DNA of 37,746 nucleotides from Acidobacteriota bacterium. Its GTDB lineage: Bacteria; Acidobacteriota; Aminicenantia; Aminicenantales; Saccharicenantaceae. The number at the start of each line of letters is the position of its first letter. The first letter of the stretch is position 1. Position numbers and translations under genes: made by a program. The stretch spans positions 1-37,746 of the forward strand of contig JADBLN010000104.1 of NCBI GenBank assembly GCA_014894455.1, written 5' to 3'. Under the pieces are notes generated by a model. The model was not told the DNA's origin and made no database searches. It worked only from the letters and a program-made list of their open reading frames with translations. This document shows, piece by piece, positions 29,666 to 37,746 of this stretch.

Positions 29666-30091
29666 ATGGCTATACGGATCCGTCTCGATAAAACACTTTA
29701 CGAACCTCTTGAATGCGAGCTCCCGGACGGTCGCGTCTTGACGACCGTCCCGTTTACGCCTCCCGTTCTCCGGGCCGTCCAGGAAATTGAACGGGCCCGG
29801 AAAGAAAAAGAGCTCGATTCGCCGCGAGCGGTCGTTAAACAAATCTCGCTCCTTTTTGGGGCGGAGGAAACCGAAGTCGAAACAATTGACTCCCGGATCC
29901 TCAATGATATTTTAACGCTCGCGTCTGAGAGAATGTCCATGGGGAAAGTAAAAGCTTCGCCGGCGGACGTCCCGTTGGCGGATGTCCCGGCGAACGCGGC
30001 CGGCCTCCAGGATCCCGCAACGGATCCCGGGCCGGCTCCGGATCCCGCCGGAGACGAAAAAAACGAGTCGAGGGCCGCGTCCACGCAATAG
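29666..30091 (+). CDS. tail assembly chaperone, gpG-like
   Basis: 141 residues, AAAGGAG upstream. It starts with a beta element (AIRIRLDKTLYEPLECELPDGR), then helices, and an Ala/Pro/Asp-rich tail. It lies between the tube and the tape measure, where gpG-type chaperones that hold the tape measure lie. Near the end of the gene an A AAA AAC slippery site (30058-30064) allows a -1 shift into the next open stretch. The zero-frame product ends at the TAG at 30089-30091. Confidence 0.8.
   Translation: MAIRIRLDKTLYEPLECELPDGRVLTTVPFTPPVLRAVQEIERARKEKELDSPRAVVKQISLLFGAEETEVETIDSRILNDILTLASERMSMGKVKASPADVPLADVPANAAGLQDPATDPGPAPDPAGDEKNESRAASTQ
30058..30064 (+). promoter_or_regulatory. -1 ribosomal frameshift site A AAA AAC
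   Basis: In the chaperone frame the codons are GAA AAA AAC, so A AAA AAC stands in the correct phase for a tandem -1 slip (AAA AAA). From 30064 the -1 frame is open to 30366. The stop of the zero frame follows nine codons after the slip site. Both features are those of the gpG-gpGT switch. Confidence 0.85.
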
Positions 30092-30366
30092 CAAAAATTG
30101 CCGCGGCCTTTCCCGGACTCTTTTCCTTCGAGGCTATCCTTAACCTCGACTTTCGCGACTTCGAAGCGTTCTATCGAGAGGCGCGAAAGTCGGCGCTCCA
30201 GAACCGGAGAGATCATTTGACCGCCTTGAGGACCGCGCAAGCGAACGACGCCGTTTTCGGCGATTCGATCGACCTCATCGATGATGCGCTCGGCGACCTT
30301 GACGGAACGCGCGAGAAAAAAATCCTCGATAATTGGGCCGAGCTCGCGGAGCTCGGAAAGGGATAA
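30064..30366 (+). CDS. gpGT extension made by -1 frameshift
   Basis: The -1 frame from the slip at 30058-30064 runs 100 codons to the TAA at 30364-30366. Joined to codons 1-133 of the chaperone, it makes a protein of 233 residues. The extension is helical and acidic (FPGLFSFEAILNLDFRDFEAFYREARKS, DSIDLIDDALGDLDG, WAELAELGKG), like T-domain extensions that bind the tail tube. It has no start codon of its own with a ribosome site, so it should not be annotated as a separate gene. Confidence 0.85.
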   Translation, partial: RVEGRVHAIAKIAAAFPGLFSFEAILNLDFRDFEAFYREARKSALQNRRDHLTALRTAQANDAVFGDSIDLIDDALGDLDGTREKKILDNWAELAELGKG

Positions 30367-30371
30367 CGCCT

Positions 30372-33185
30372 ATGTTTGACGTTGGCGCGATCGTCGCTCG
30401 AATGGACCTCGCCCTCGATGGATGGAATAAATCCGTTGAAAAAGTCAAGGGTGATCAAAGTACTCTTGGTGGCGGGATAACCGGCGTCGGGAAACAATTC
30501 ACCTCTGCCGGTACGGTTATGGTTGCCGCGGGAGCGGCGGTCGCCGGCGGGCTTTTTGCGATGACAAAGGCAACGGCAAACGCCGGAGACGAGGTCGCGA
30601 AGCTATCGGATCGAACCGGAACATCGACGGAAACCCTGTCGTCATACTCCCGAGTGCTCAAGCTCGGAGATTCCTCCCTCGCGGATTTCGCGAAGGGAAT
30701 GAAAAGCCTTTCGACCACGATGGCTGACGCGGCGGCCGGAGACGCTCTCGCGACCGAAAAGCTCGATGCCTTGGGGATTTCGGCCGTTGACGTAAACGGG
30801 AATCTTCGCCCACTTAATGATGTTTTCCTCGAAGCAGCCGACAAGATATCTAAGTTCGAGGCTGGAGCAAAAAAGTCGGCGATCGCGGCGGATATTTTCG
30901 GAAAGGCCGGGATCGGATTAATTCCGACGTTAAACCTCGGGAGGGAGGGTTTAGAAAAAGAAGCAGATGCCGCTCATCGGATGGGCCTTGTTTTTACAAA
31001 TGACGCCGCAAAAGCTTCTGAATTATTTAATGATACGCTCGCGGATCTCGGGCTCTCGATAAGCGGAGCGAAAAATCAATTATCTCTCGCCCTCATGCCG
31101 GCGATCACGGCGATCACGGCGAAAATTACTGAGGTCGTCCAAAAATTTACGGCTTGGACTCAAGCAAATCCCGGACTCGCGGCGGCAATAACGAAGGTTG
31201 TCGCCGGCGCGGGCGCGCTCCTCGTTATCCTCGGGACCGGATCCCTTGTTATTGGAAAAATTATCGGCCTTTTTGGGAGTTTGTCGACGGCGATCGCCGG
31301 CGCGACCGCGGCGAAGATCGCTTCCGGGGCTGCTTGGACCGTCCTCATCGCGCTCGTCGCGAAATATGCCGTTACTCTCCAGCAATTAAGCGACGCCGAG
31401 GATTATGAGATCGAGGCCGAAAAGCGGCTCCATGATGTCCAGGAGCGGTCGATCGACAACCTCTCGAAAGCGGCGGTCGCGGCCGGATTCCACTATGGAC
31501 AAATGTCGAGATTGATCGATGCTTATGATGGAAATCTCGCGGCCTTAACTCATGCAATCCGCGCGGGAAAAGAGGGCGTTGAAATTCAAACGGCGCTTGC
31601 GAACGTCGGAAAGGAAAATGAGGCTGTAATTATAAAAAATAAAGAAGCGCTTGAAGGTGCGACTCTTGCGACTAAAAACGCGGCGGAAGCTCAACAAGCT
31701 TGGCTTGACTTTCTCAAGAACGAGGGACTCCAGACGATCGCGCAAAAATCCGAAAGTATCCTGACTCTTCGAGGTCGCCTCAAGGATCTAGATATCGCTT
31801 ATAAGACGCAAGATATTGACCTCGATACTTATTTGACCGGCGTTAAAAAGGTAAACGAGGAGCTCGGGAAATATTGGGTTACGACAAATGCGGCCCTCGG
31901 AAAAACTCGCGACTTCTCCGGCGTCCTTGAAAAAGCCCTCCCGATTTTGGAGGATAATTATCAAGACTGGAGTTTATTTGACGATGAATTAACCGAAACC
32001 ACCGATCAAATGGGGAAAGGGTCCATGTCGAGTATGCTTTTGACTCATGAAATGGCGAGACTCGACGCGGCGACAAAGGGAATAATGCTTCCGGATCTTG
32101 TCTTCCCTTCCGCGAAAAAGGAGGCGGTCCGGAAAGATGTTGACGACTTCAAACATTATTGGGACGGATTTTTTAACGACGTTTCCTCGAAGTGGGGGGA
32201 TACGATAAACGATTTCGCCTCCGGAAATACCTCGATTGTTACCGCTTGGAATCGACTTTTTAAAAACCTCGGGGAAACGATAACCGATTTCGTCGGGAAA
32301 TTTATTACAGAAAAATTAATCGGCGCGATTCAAGGGATCGTCGGGCCGGCTAAAACGGCCGCGGAAGGGGCCGGCAGCGCGATCGGGGGAATCGGAACCG
32401 TAGTCGCCAATGTTGCGAAAACAGTAGGATCCGCGATTGCTGACATTGCCGGGGGGATATTGGACGTCATCGAAGATATTGCGACCACGGTCGTTGACAT
32501 TGTGTCCTATGCGATAAAGGAATTAGCGGAGGCAATCGCGGCGGCGGCTCATTCGCTTGCCGCGGCCGCGCCGGACTTGGTCATAGTTGGTTTAGCCGCG
32601 GCTGCGATTTTCCTTGCCTTTGGGTTGGCCGCGGCTCTCATTGACGCGGCCCGGAAAGTCCTCGGGGTTGGCGGAGGGGGGGGCGACGATGCCGCGAATT
32701 GGCTCCGCCTCATTCATCCTCTTGTTCAAGAAATGCACGATATGTTCAGGGACTTGATCGCAATCCAGGTCTACCGCCAAGGCCAAGGGGATACCCAAAT
32801 CGACCGCCTCGATACGATTGGGAGCTTGCTCCAGGGGGTCTTAAACTCTGTTATAGATTTCGGATCGCAAACGATCGAGGCGATTAATAAGGTTCGCGAT
32901 GCGATTGCAAGCGTTCCGGCCGCGGCCGGCGGCGGGGTATTCATGCGGCCGACGTTTGCTCTCATCGGCGAAAGGCCCGAGGCCGCGATCCCTCTTGAGC
33001 GTCTAAACGAGTTCCGCGGCAAAGGGGAGGCTCCGGCGGCTCAACCGACGACCTCTCCGGCAAAAATCGAAGTCAATATCGCCTCGATTTTGATCGACAA
33101 AGGCGATAAATGGATGATTAAATTTGTGCAAGAAACCATGAATCACGGCGGACTTACTGTTCCCTTATCTATTGTTGGGGGATGA
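30372..33185 (+). CDS. tape measure protein
   Basis: 937 residues, the longest gene. The ATG at 30372 follows AAGGGA. Residues 1-30 are a compact start, then hydrophobic helices at about 40-60, a strongly hydrophobic region at about 260-340 and another at about 725-770, with long helical charged stretches between. The C-terminus has PAAAGGGVFMRPTFALIGERPEAAIPLE, a motif common at the ends of tape measures. It sets tail length and is ejected into the host envelope. The GATC/CAG bias of the genome is weaker here. No lytic domain is apparent. Confidence 0.85.
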   Translation: MFDVGAIVARMDLALDGWNKSVEKVKGDQSTLGGGITGVGKQFTSAGTVMVAAGAAVAGGLFAMTKATANAGDEVAKLSDRTGTSTETLSSYSRVLKLGDSSLADFAKGMKSLSTTMADAAAGDALATEKLDALGISAVDVNGNLRPLNDVFLEAADKISKFEAGAKKSAIAADIFGKAGIGLIPTLNLGREGLEKEADAAHRMGLVFTNDAAKASELFNDTLADLGLSISGAKNQLSLALMPAITAITAKITEVVQKFTAWTQANPGLAAAITKVVAGAGALLVILGTGSLVIGKIIGLFGSLSTAIAGATAAKIASGAAWTVLIALVAKYAVTLQQLSDAEDYEIEAEKRLHDVQERSIDNLSKAAVAAGFHYGQMSRLIDAYDGNLAALTHAIRAGKEGVEIQTALANVGKENEAVIIKNKEALEGATLATKNAAEAQQAWLDFLKNEGLQTIAQKSESILTLRGRLKDLDIAYKTQDIDLDTYLTGVKKVNEELGKYWVTTNAALGKTRDFSGVLEKALPILEDNYQDWSLFDDELTETTDQMGKGSMSSMLLTHEMARLDAATKGIMLPDLVFPSAKKEAVRKDVDDFKHYWDGFFNDVSSKWGDTINDFASGNTSIVTAWNRLFKNLGETITDFVGKFITEKLIGAIQGIVGPAKTAAEGAGSAIGGIGTVVANVAKTVGSAIADIAGGILDVIEDIATTVVDIVSYAIKELAEAIAAAAHSLAAAAPDLVIVGLAAAAIFLAFGLAAALIDAARKVLGVGGGGGDDAANWLRLIHPLVQEMHDMFRDLIAIQVYRQGQGDTQIDRLDTIGSLLQGVLNSVIDFGSQTIEAINKVRDAIASVPAAAGGGVFMRPTFALIGERPEAAIPLERLNEFRGKGEAPAAQPTTSPAKIEVNIASILIDKGDKWMIKFVQETMNHGGLTVPLSIVGG

Positions 33186-33186
33186 A

Positions 33187-33957
33187 ATGAAAAAGATTCG
33201 GATCCTCGGAACGAACCTTGCCGCGCTCGCGGGAACGATCGTAACCGCCTCATCTTCGGCGACGGATTGGCCGATCGCAAACTTAAAAACCATATGGCCA
33301 AAATATGTCCATCGGACGTTGAATCTCGGAACGCCCGATTTTTGGGAATGGGACTTCGGGGTCGCGCCGAGTATTAATTATATTATTCTTTGGAATCATA
33401 ATTTTCAATCGACGGCGACGGTTAAGCTTCAGGCCGACGTTCATTCGGGACATTGGGCGGATGTCGATCTTCCTCTCCAGTATGGAGTTCATTGGAACGA
33501 TCACGTTCTTGTTTATTTTTTTCGGAGGCCGATCGCGAATTGTTTATATTGGAGAGTGACAGCTGACGATTCGGCTCCGGCAAATCCGGCCGGATACCTT
33601 CAAGCGGGATATGCTTATCTCGGAGGATTTCTTCAGCCGGCCTATTCTTTCAAAGAAAAAGGGGGCGGTGTCATTGATCCTTCGACCATCCTCCTTTCTG
33701 ACGGAGGTCAACCATCGACGAATGAAAAGGACGCTTACGAAACATATGATTACGATTTTTCGGCGGCGACGCCGGCGGATCTCGTTACCTTAATCACCTA
33801 TTTCAAAAGCCTTAAAAAAGGTTGGCCGTTTTTCATTATCGAAGATGACTCCTATCCGTTAAATGTTCGCTTTGTTCGATTTCGGACGGACTTTAATTAC
33901 CGTCCATTTGTCGCGGGATATAAGAGCTATCGACTCGAAGTCGAGGATGCGAGGTAA
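33187..33957 (+). CDS. distal tail / minor tail protein
   Basis: 256 residues from the ATG at 33187, just after the tape-measure stop. It is beta-rich throughout, Trp/Tyr/Phe-rich (DFWEWDFGVAPSINYIILWNHNF, VYFFRRPIANCLYWRVT). The C-terminal FFIIEDDSYPLNVRFVRFRTDF and LEVEDAR patterns fit a tail-tip component following the tape measure. Base use is more AT-rich than earlier genes. Assignment by position and pattern. Confidence 0.65.
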   Translation: MKKIRILGTNLAALAGTIVTASSSATDWPIANLKTIWPKYVHRTLNLGTPDFWEWDFGVAPSINYIILWNHNFQSTATVKLQADVHSGHWADVDLPLQYGVHWNDHVLVYFFRRPIANCLYWRVTADDSAPANPAGYLQAGYAYLGGFLQPAYSFKEKGGGVIDPSTILLSDGGQPSTNEKDAYETYDYDFSAATPADLVTLITYFKSLKKGWPFFIIEDDSYPLNVRFVRFRTDFNYRPFVAGYKSYRLEVEDAR

Positions 33958-33960
33958 TAA

Positions 33961-34620
33961 ATGCCTTTTACTCCCGATGGACAACGCGCTCATTTAATAT
34001 TTTTAATTGATATTGAGGTTTGCCGGCGAATCGATACGGCAACGTGGACGATCGATCCGATCAATAATTTAGTTTGGAGCACGCCTTGTCCCGAAGGAAT
34101 TCCCTCGAAGGTTGAAGCGAACGGCACACAAATGGTTGACGAGGGCTCCCGGGCCGGCGTCCAGGCGAACGACAATTCTTTTTGTTATATTGCCGGGACG
34201 CCAAATCTTTTATATGTTCACGTTCTCGGGGATGGGGAGCCGATCGATGAGGATCCGTATCTCGGCGTTTTTCATTGGAGGCGATATGGAACGGAGGTTG
34301 TAGAATATTCGGGACATTCTTATCGGCCCGTTCTTGATTCATCTTCTATCCCGAATGTCTCAAGCGAGATTGGCGGATATCATGAGGGCGGGACAAGTTT
34401 TTCTTTTGGATCCATTAAGCTCTTGAACGGAGACGGACATTTCGACGCTCTCTTGGATCTGTATATTTGGGAGGCGAAACGGATCGTGGTCCGGGTAGGA
34501 GAAAAGGACAAGGGCGACGCGAATTATGAAATAATTTTTGACGGTTGGACTGGAAATGTTGGATGGGGAGATGAGGTTGTCGAGATAAATACCGAGGACG
34601 CGCGGACGATGGTTTCCTAA
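33961..34620 (+). CDS. tail tip protein, unknown family
   Basis: 219 residues, three bases after the previous stop. It is beta-rich with VEANGTQMVDEGSRAGVQ and FGSIKLLNGDGHFDALLD, EIIFDGWTGNVGWGDEVVEINTEDA, patterns seen in baseplate/hub-associated proteins. It may form part of the tail tip hub with the next gene. No enzyme motif is seen. Confidence 0.6.
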   Translation: MPFTPDGQRAHLIFLIDIEVCRRIDTATWTIDPINNLVWSTPCPEGIPSKVEANGTQMVDEGSRAGVQANDNSFCYIAGTPNLLYVHVLGDGEPIDEDPYLGVFHWRRYGTEVVEYSGHSYRPVLDSSSIPNVSSEIGGYHEGGTSFSFGSIKLLNGDGHFDALLDLYIWEAKRIVVRVGEKDKGDANYEIIFDGWTGNVGWGDEVVEINTEDARTMVS

Positions 34621-34621
34621 A

Positions 34622-36205
34622 ATGATGAAATTTACGCTCCCGAGATATCGATTTTCGGCGGCGGATCCGAGCGGCGATTATGTAAACATGGATCCCTCGG
34701 CCGAGGGGCTCGTCATTCCCGAGCGATATGGAACGATCCTTAATCTCAAGCCCGTCTGTATGAACCTTTTGACCGGACGATGGAAATTAAATCGGCGGGG
34801 GATGCACGCGATTACGGAGATTCGGGAGGCCGGGATCATTCTTGACCCGGCGACGGAATATTCAACGGATCTCTTGCTCGGGGAATTTACCATCGGGACG
34901 ACGCCGGCTTTGATCGGCGGGACGCCTTATTATTTCGTTCTCGAATCGGACTATGTCGAGAACGGCGTTGATTATCTAGGAATCGGTCAACAAACGGACG
35001 GGGCTTTATACCTGGACGGAACCTGTTATTTTATCAATGCGGCCGATGTTTGGACCGATACGTTTTGTGATATTCAATTCCGAATTTATGTGAAAGATAC
35101 GATGGATGGTCCGGAGTTTGTTTTAATCGATAATTGGATATGGAGCCCGGGATGGAATTATCAGGCTTATTTACGAAAAGCGGTCGCCGGCGATCAACGG
35201 CGGCTCGCTCAATCATTTTTAACGCCGGCGGGAGGCCCATGGTTCCTCTCGCGGATTCAAGTTGAGGCCTATGAATACGGGGCTCCGGATCCGGCCCGGA
35301 CAACAAAGACAACGCTCCTTTCTTCTTATAATCCGGATGTTCAAGTCGGAACAAAATCCTATCGGATGGAGAATTATTCCGGGATCGCGGATTGGTCTTA
35401 TTTTCCACAACGGGCCGCGGCCGCGGATTTAACCGTCGATATCGAAGGGATCGAGGACGGCGGCGGAAATCTTATGACTCAACTCGCCGACGTCGTCGCG
35501 GACATTTATGTCAATATTCTTGGGGGCACGCTCGCTAAGCTAAACGCCCAGGACTTGCTCGACCTAGCGGCGGCTCGAACGCAAATCCTAGCGCTTAATA
35601 TAGAGTCTGAGATCGACATGGAATCGTTGATGAAAACTTTTGAGGCGGGGCAATTGTGGAAATTTATTCCGCTTACGGACGGGACCTTCGGGTTGAAATT
35701 TGCGGCAACCGGAGAGCCTCCCGGAACGCCTCATTATTTCGACCCGCATTTGAAAAATTTTAGAATGACCCGATCTTGGGAATCGATTTTCCAAAGAGTC
35801 AAGATTAAATATGCAAAGGACGGCGGCGATAATTTATGGTTGGCAGTCGAGGAGGAGTCGGAGATTGCCCGATATTTTTATAAAAATCAAAAGCTCCTGG
35901 AGATCGAAACATATTTAACGGATCAGGCCGACGCCGTTTTACTTGCTAAAGATTATTTAGGGACAACCGGGTCCGGCGGTCGTCGGCAATATCTTCAAAC
36001 GCCGAAAATCCTTGCTGAATTTGATTTAAAGGGGGGCCAGGGATGGGACCGATTGCCGATGAATAAGGTTAAAATTACGAGGGCGCGGGGGATGAGCGCA
36101 ACCGGAGCTTTGACCGGAGTTTTATTCCGAGTTCTTTCCGTTTCAAAAAAACAGGCCGACGGATCCGTCCATATCGGGGCTATACTTGACAGCCAAACCT
36201 ATTGA
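34622..36205 (+). CDS. tail hub / baseplate protein
   Basis: 527 residues, next to the previous gene (ATG two bases after its stop). Beta-rich first part, then helices (LMTQLADVVADIYVNIL, LDLAAARTQILALN). A C-terminal region has LPMNKVKITRARGMSATGALTG, FRVLSVSKKQADGSVHI, typical of tail-hub proteins that connect the tube to fibres. Its position before the fibre gene agrees. No peptidoglycan-cutting motif is seen. It ends at 36205; the fibre promoter overlaps its last codons. Confidence 0.7.
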   Translation: MMKFTLPRYRFSAADPSGDYVNMDPSAEGLVIPERYGTILNLKPVCMNLLTGRWKLNRRGMHAITEIREAGIILDPATEYSTDLLLGEFTIGTTPALIGGTPYYFVLESDYVENGVDYLGIGQQTDGALYLDGTCYFINAADVWTDTFCDIQFRIYVKDTMDGPEFVLIDNWIWSPGWNYQAYLRKAVAGDQRRLAQSFLTPAGGPWFLSRIQVEAYEYGAPDPARTTKTTLLSSYNPDVQVGTKSYRMENYSGIADWSYFPQRAAAADLTVDIEGIEDGGGNLMTQLADVVADIYVNILGGTLAKLNAQDLLDLAAARTQILALNIESEIDMESLMKTFEAGQLWKFIPLTDGTFGLKFAATGEPPGTPHYFDPHLKNFRMTRSWESIFQRVKIKYAKDGGDNLWLAVEEESEIARYFYKNQKLLEIETYLTDQADAVLLAKDYLGTTGSGGRRQYLQTPKILAEFDLKGGQGWDRLPMNKVKITRARGMSATGALTGVLFRVLSVSKKQADGSVHIGAILDSQTY

Positions 36206-36213
36206 GATAAAAA
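36186..36213 (+). promoter_or_regulatory. candidate promoter of the tail fibre gene
   Basis: TTGACA (36186-36191), 16 bases, TAAAAA (36208-36213), over the end of the hub gene. ACTTGACAG also begins the promoter at 12846. The expected start is at about the fibre ATG (36218), and no clear ribosome site precedes that ATG, so the mRNA could be leaderless or the gene is reached by read-through. Confidence 0.45.
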
Positions 36214-36217
36214 AATA

Positions 36218-37746
36218 ATGGGAAAAACTTTTGTCGAAACCCGGCCCTTCGAGGAAACGGTCCGAAAAATTCGAGGAGAGATTACCGCCATAAAACAAGG
36301 GACAAGCACGGCCGCGCCAACGCCCTCCGGAGAGCCGGTTATCGTTCCCGGAACGACCTCCGACTTTTGGAGAGGCGATAAATCCTGGCAACCTCTCACG
36401 AAAGAAAATGTCATCGATTTAAAACTCGCGAGTAGTCCGAAATTTACCTCCGTAAAAATCGCCGACTCAAACGCCTCTCATCACTTGGGGTTTGTTTGGA
36501 ATGAGGACCGGACGGCCGATCAGACCTTGAATTTGATAACCGGAGCGGCGGATCGAATAATCACGCTTCAAGGAAATCCGACACTCGCGGATTGGTTTGA
36601 TCAAACGGTCAAGATTGCCTCCGGGCCGTCGTTCGATCACCTCCATTTGATCTCTGGAGGGGCCGGCCTTTCGTTGACCCCGTATTCGAGTGCTTCGGAG
36701 GGATCTCTTCACCTCCAAAGTTCCGTCGCAAATTCAATGACGGCCCTTCGGATCTCGCCAAACGGGACATCTGCATATGGTTCGAGTTTTGAATTTTTTG
36801 CAACGGGGCATCCCGGAGATGCCGCTTATACAAGGCTCATCCATGTCGCCACTTCAACGGCGATGGTCATTGCCTCGGATAGCCTCGTAACGGCCGGGAA
36901 ACCGATTGGAATACGAAGCGGAACGGGGGCTTGGACTGCACTCGCGGACGCAATAACGATTAGCGCGGCCTCGCCGAGCCTTGTCACGATCCCAAATCTT
37001 GCCGTTCCCACGGCCTACACTTTGGCCGGAAATTTAAGTGGGAATTTGACTCATACCTGGGCCACTTGGTCTGCACAGACTAGTTATAATGCTTTTTGGT
37101 ATTGGGGGATTTATTTCGACGAGCCGACAAGAAAATTGACGATCCAAAACCAAAGCAACGATTCGGGTGGAAATATTTATATTCTTCCGAGTCTCACCCC
37201 GGCGGTGGGGGCGGTTTATCTTGGACTTTTAAAAATGCCGGTTGGGGGAACCGCTTTCAGGATGCCGGTTTACTCGGCCGCGAATGTTATGACCGAGCTC
37301 GCGGCCGTCGGCGCGACCGGCGAATATTTAAAAGGGAATACGGGCGCTATTCCGTCTTGGGCGACGCTGAATCAAGCGGCGGTTGCGGGACTGACGACCG
37401 GATCGAGCCCTGAATTTGTCACCGTCAAATGCTCCGCCCTGACCGATGGATATATTCCCTACCACGTTTCCGATGCGGTGGGGTTGGCGAATAGTATCAT
37501 ATCCCAGAACGCTACGGGCATCGGCATTGGGGCGGCGAGTCCGGGGGCGAAGTTGCACCTTGCATCCGATGCTGGCGGCAACTTGCGGCTTGAACGGACG
37601 AACGCAATTTACTTATCCAAGTGGGACATCGTACCAGCGCAGAACGCCGCTGGTGACCTATCATTTGTTGACCGTCTTTCTGGGGATGCAACACGGTTGA
37701 CTATTCTGGCGAGCGGCGCTGTCCTCATCGGCGCGACGGCGGCTAT
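36218..37746 (+). CDS. tail fibre / receptor-binding protein (continues at 1-108)
   Basis: Open from the ATG at 36218 to the window end and, through the 26-base junction, to the TAA at 106-108: 536 residues. The N-terminal 60 are helical, probably for attachment to the tail. The middle is a beta-rich, Gly/Ser/Thr-rich stalk-like region. Near residues 440-470 come LTDGYIPYHVSDAVG and GIGIGAASPGAKLHL, a pattern widespread in phage fibres and spikes. No autocatalytic chaperone domain is seen at the end. From about 37380 onward base use changes (CAG/CTG common, GATC rare), suggesting an acquired tip. It probably determines host range. Confidence 0.85.
   Translation, partial: MGKTFVETRPFEETVRKIRGEITAIKQGTSTAAPTPSGEPVIVPGTTSDFWRGDKSWQPLTKENVIDLKLASSPKFTSVKIADSNASHHLGFVWNEDRTADQTLNLITGAADRIITLQGNPTLADWFDQTVKIASGPSFDHLHLISGGAGLSLTPYSSASEGSLHLQSSVANSMTALRISPNGTSAYGSSFEFFATGHPGDAAYTRLIHVATSTAMVIASDSLVTAGKPIGIRSGTGAWTALADAITISAASPSLVTIPNLAVPTAYTLAGNLSGNLTHTWATWSAQTSYNAFWYWGIYFDEPTRKLTIQNQSNDSGGNIYILPSLTPAVGAVYLGLLKMPVGGTAFRMPVYSAANVMTELAAVGATGEYLKGNTGAIPSWATLNQAAVAGLTTGSSPEFVTVKCSALTDGYIPYHVSDAVGLANSIISQNATGIGIGAASPGAKLHLASDAGGNLRLERTNAIYLSKWDIVPAQNAAGDLSFVDRLSGDATRLTILASGAVLIGATAA
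37721..37746. repeat. terminal direct repeat, right copy
   Basis: Identical to bases 1-26; the fibre reading frame is kept across the join. See the left copy. The unique genome length is 37,720. Confidence 0.9.

Noticed and set aside
1-37746. tRNA genes, CRISPR arrays, insertion sequences
   Set aside because: None was seen by eye: no cloverleaf with a TTCGAATC-type arm, no regularly spaced repeats, no transposase motif. A tRNA or CRISPR search program would be needed for certainty.

Overview
The window is a complete tailed-bacteriophage genome (siphovirus-like gene order), GC-rich, about 37.7 kb. The first 26 bases are repeated exactly as the last 26 (1-26 = 37721-37746), and the tail-fibre gene that runs off the right end continues in frame at the left end. 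The contig is therefore circular or circularly permuted, about 37,720 bp. I see no integrase, no tRNA and no CRISPR. The host cannot be named from the sequence. A lipoprotein-type signal and an RlpA-like domain lean towards a Gram-negative (diderm) host, but cysteine repeats like those of penicillin-binding protein C-termini make this uncertain.

Layout. 1-2095 (+): end of the tail fibre, two small helical proteins, and a secreted lipoprotein-like glycosidase with three Cys/His repeats. Two convergent terminators follow. 2434-5055 (-): an early leftward operon of eight small genes (ribbon-helix-helix regulator, small membrane protein, Zn-ribbon protein, a duplicated FVPxPG-domain pair, others), driven by a strong promoter in an AT-rich control region (5119-5311). 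That region also fires rightward. 5312-8352 (+): RHH regulator, SSB-like protein with an acidic DECPF tail, ERF annealing protein, PD-(D/E)XK exonuclease and a coiled-coil partner, closed by a terminator. 8487-12788 (+): replication initiator carrying two clusters of iteron-like repeats inside its own gene, a membrane-anchored RlpA-like protein, HTH protein, RusA resolvase and a holin-like protein. 12846-14124 (+): promoter, M15 endolysin whose start lies in a hairpin, and small membrane or helical proteins.

14121-22441 (+): ParB-like protein, radical SAM enzyme, small and large terminase, portal, two small basic proteins, protease/scaffold with a nested in-frame scaffold start, DUF2190-type decoration protein and major capsid protein, then a terminator. 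22514-26164 (+): a translationally coupled four-gene cassette (DUF115-GT fusion, GT2-like, CgeB/GT-B-like, SAM methyltransferase) sits between the capsid gene and the head-tail connector genes. 26167-37746 (+): connectors, minor capsid protein, tail completion, tail tube, tail chaperone with a -1 frameshift (A AAA AAC), tape measure, distal tail and hub proteins, and fibre.

How it works together. The recombination set (SSB-like, ERF, exonuclease, RusA) and an O-like initiator with an internal origin suggest theta or recombination-dependent replication using the host polymerase. The most unusual parts are the sugar-transfer/methylation cassette embedded in the virion operon, the radical SAM enzyme beside ParB, and the glycosidase lipoprotein. 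DNA usage is also odd: GATC is very dense and CAG/CTG very rare over most of the genome, but not in the distal fibre region.
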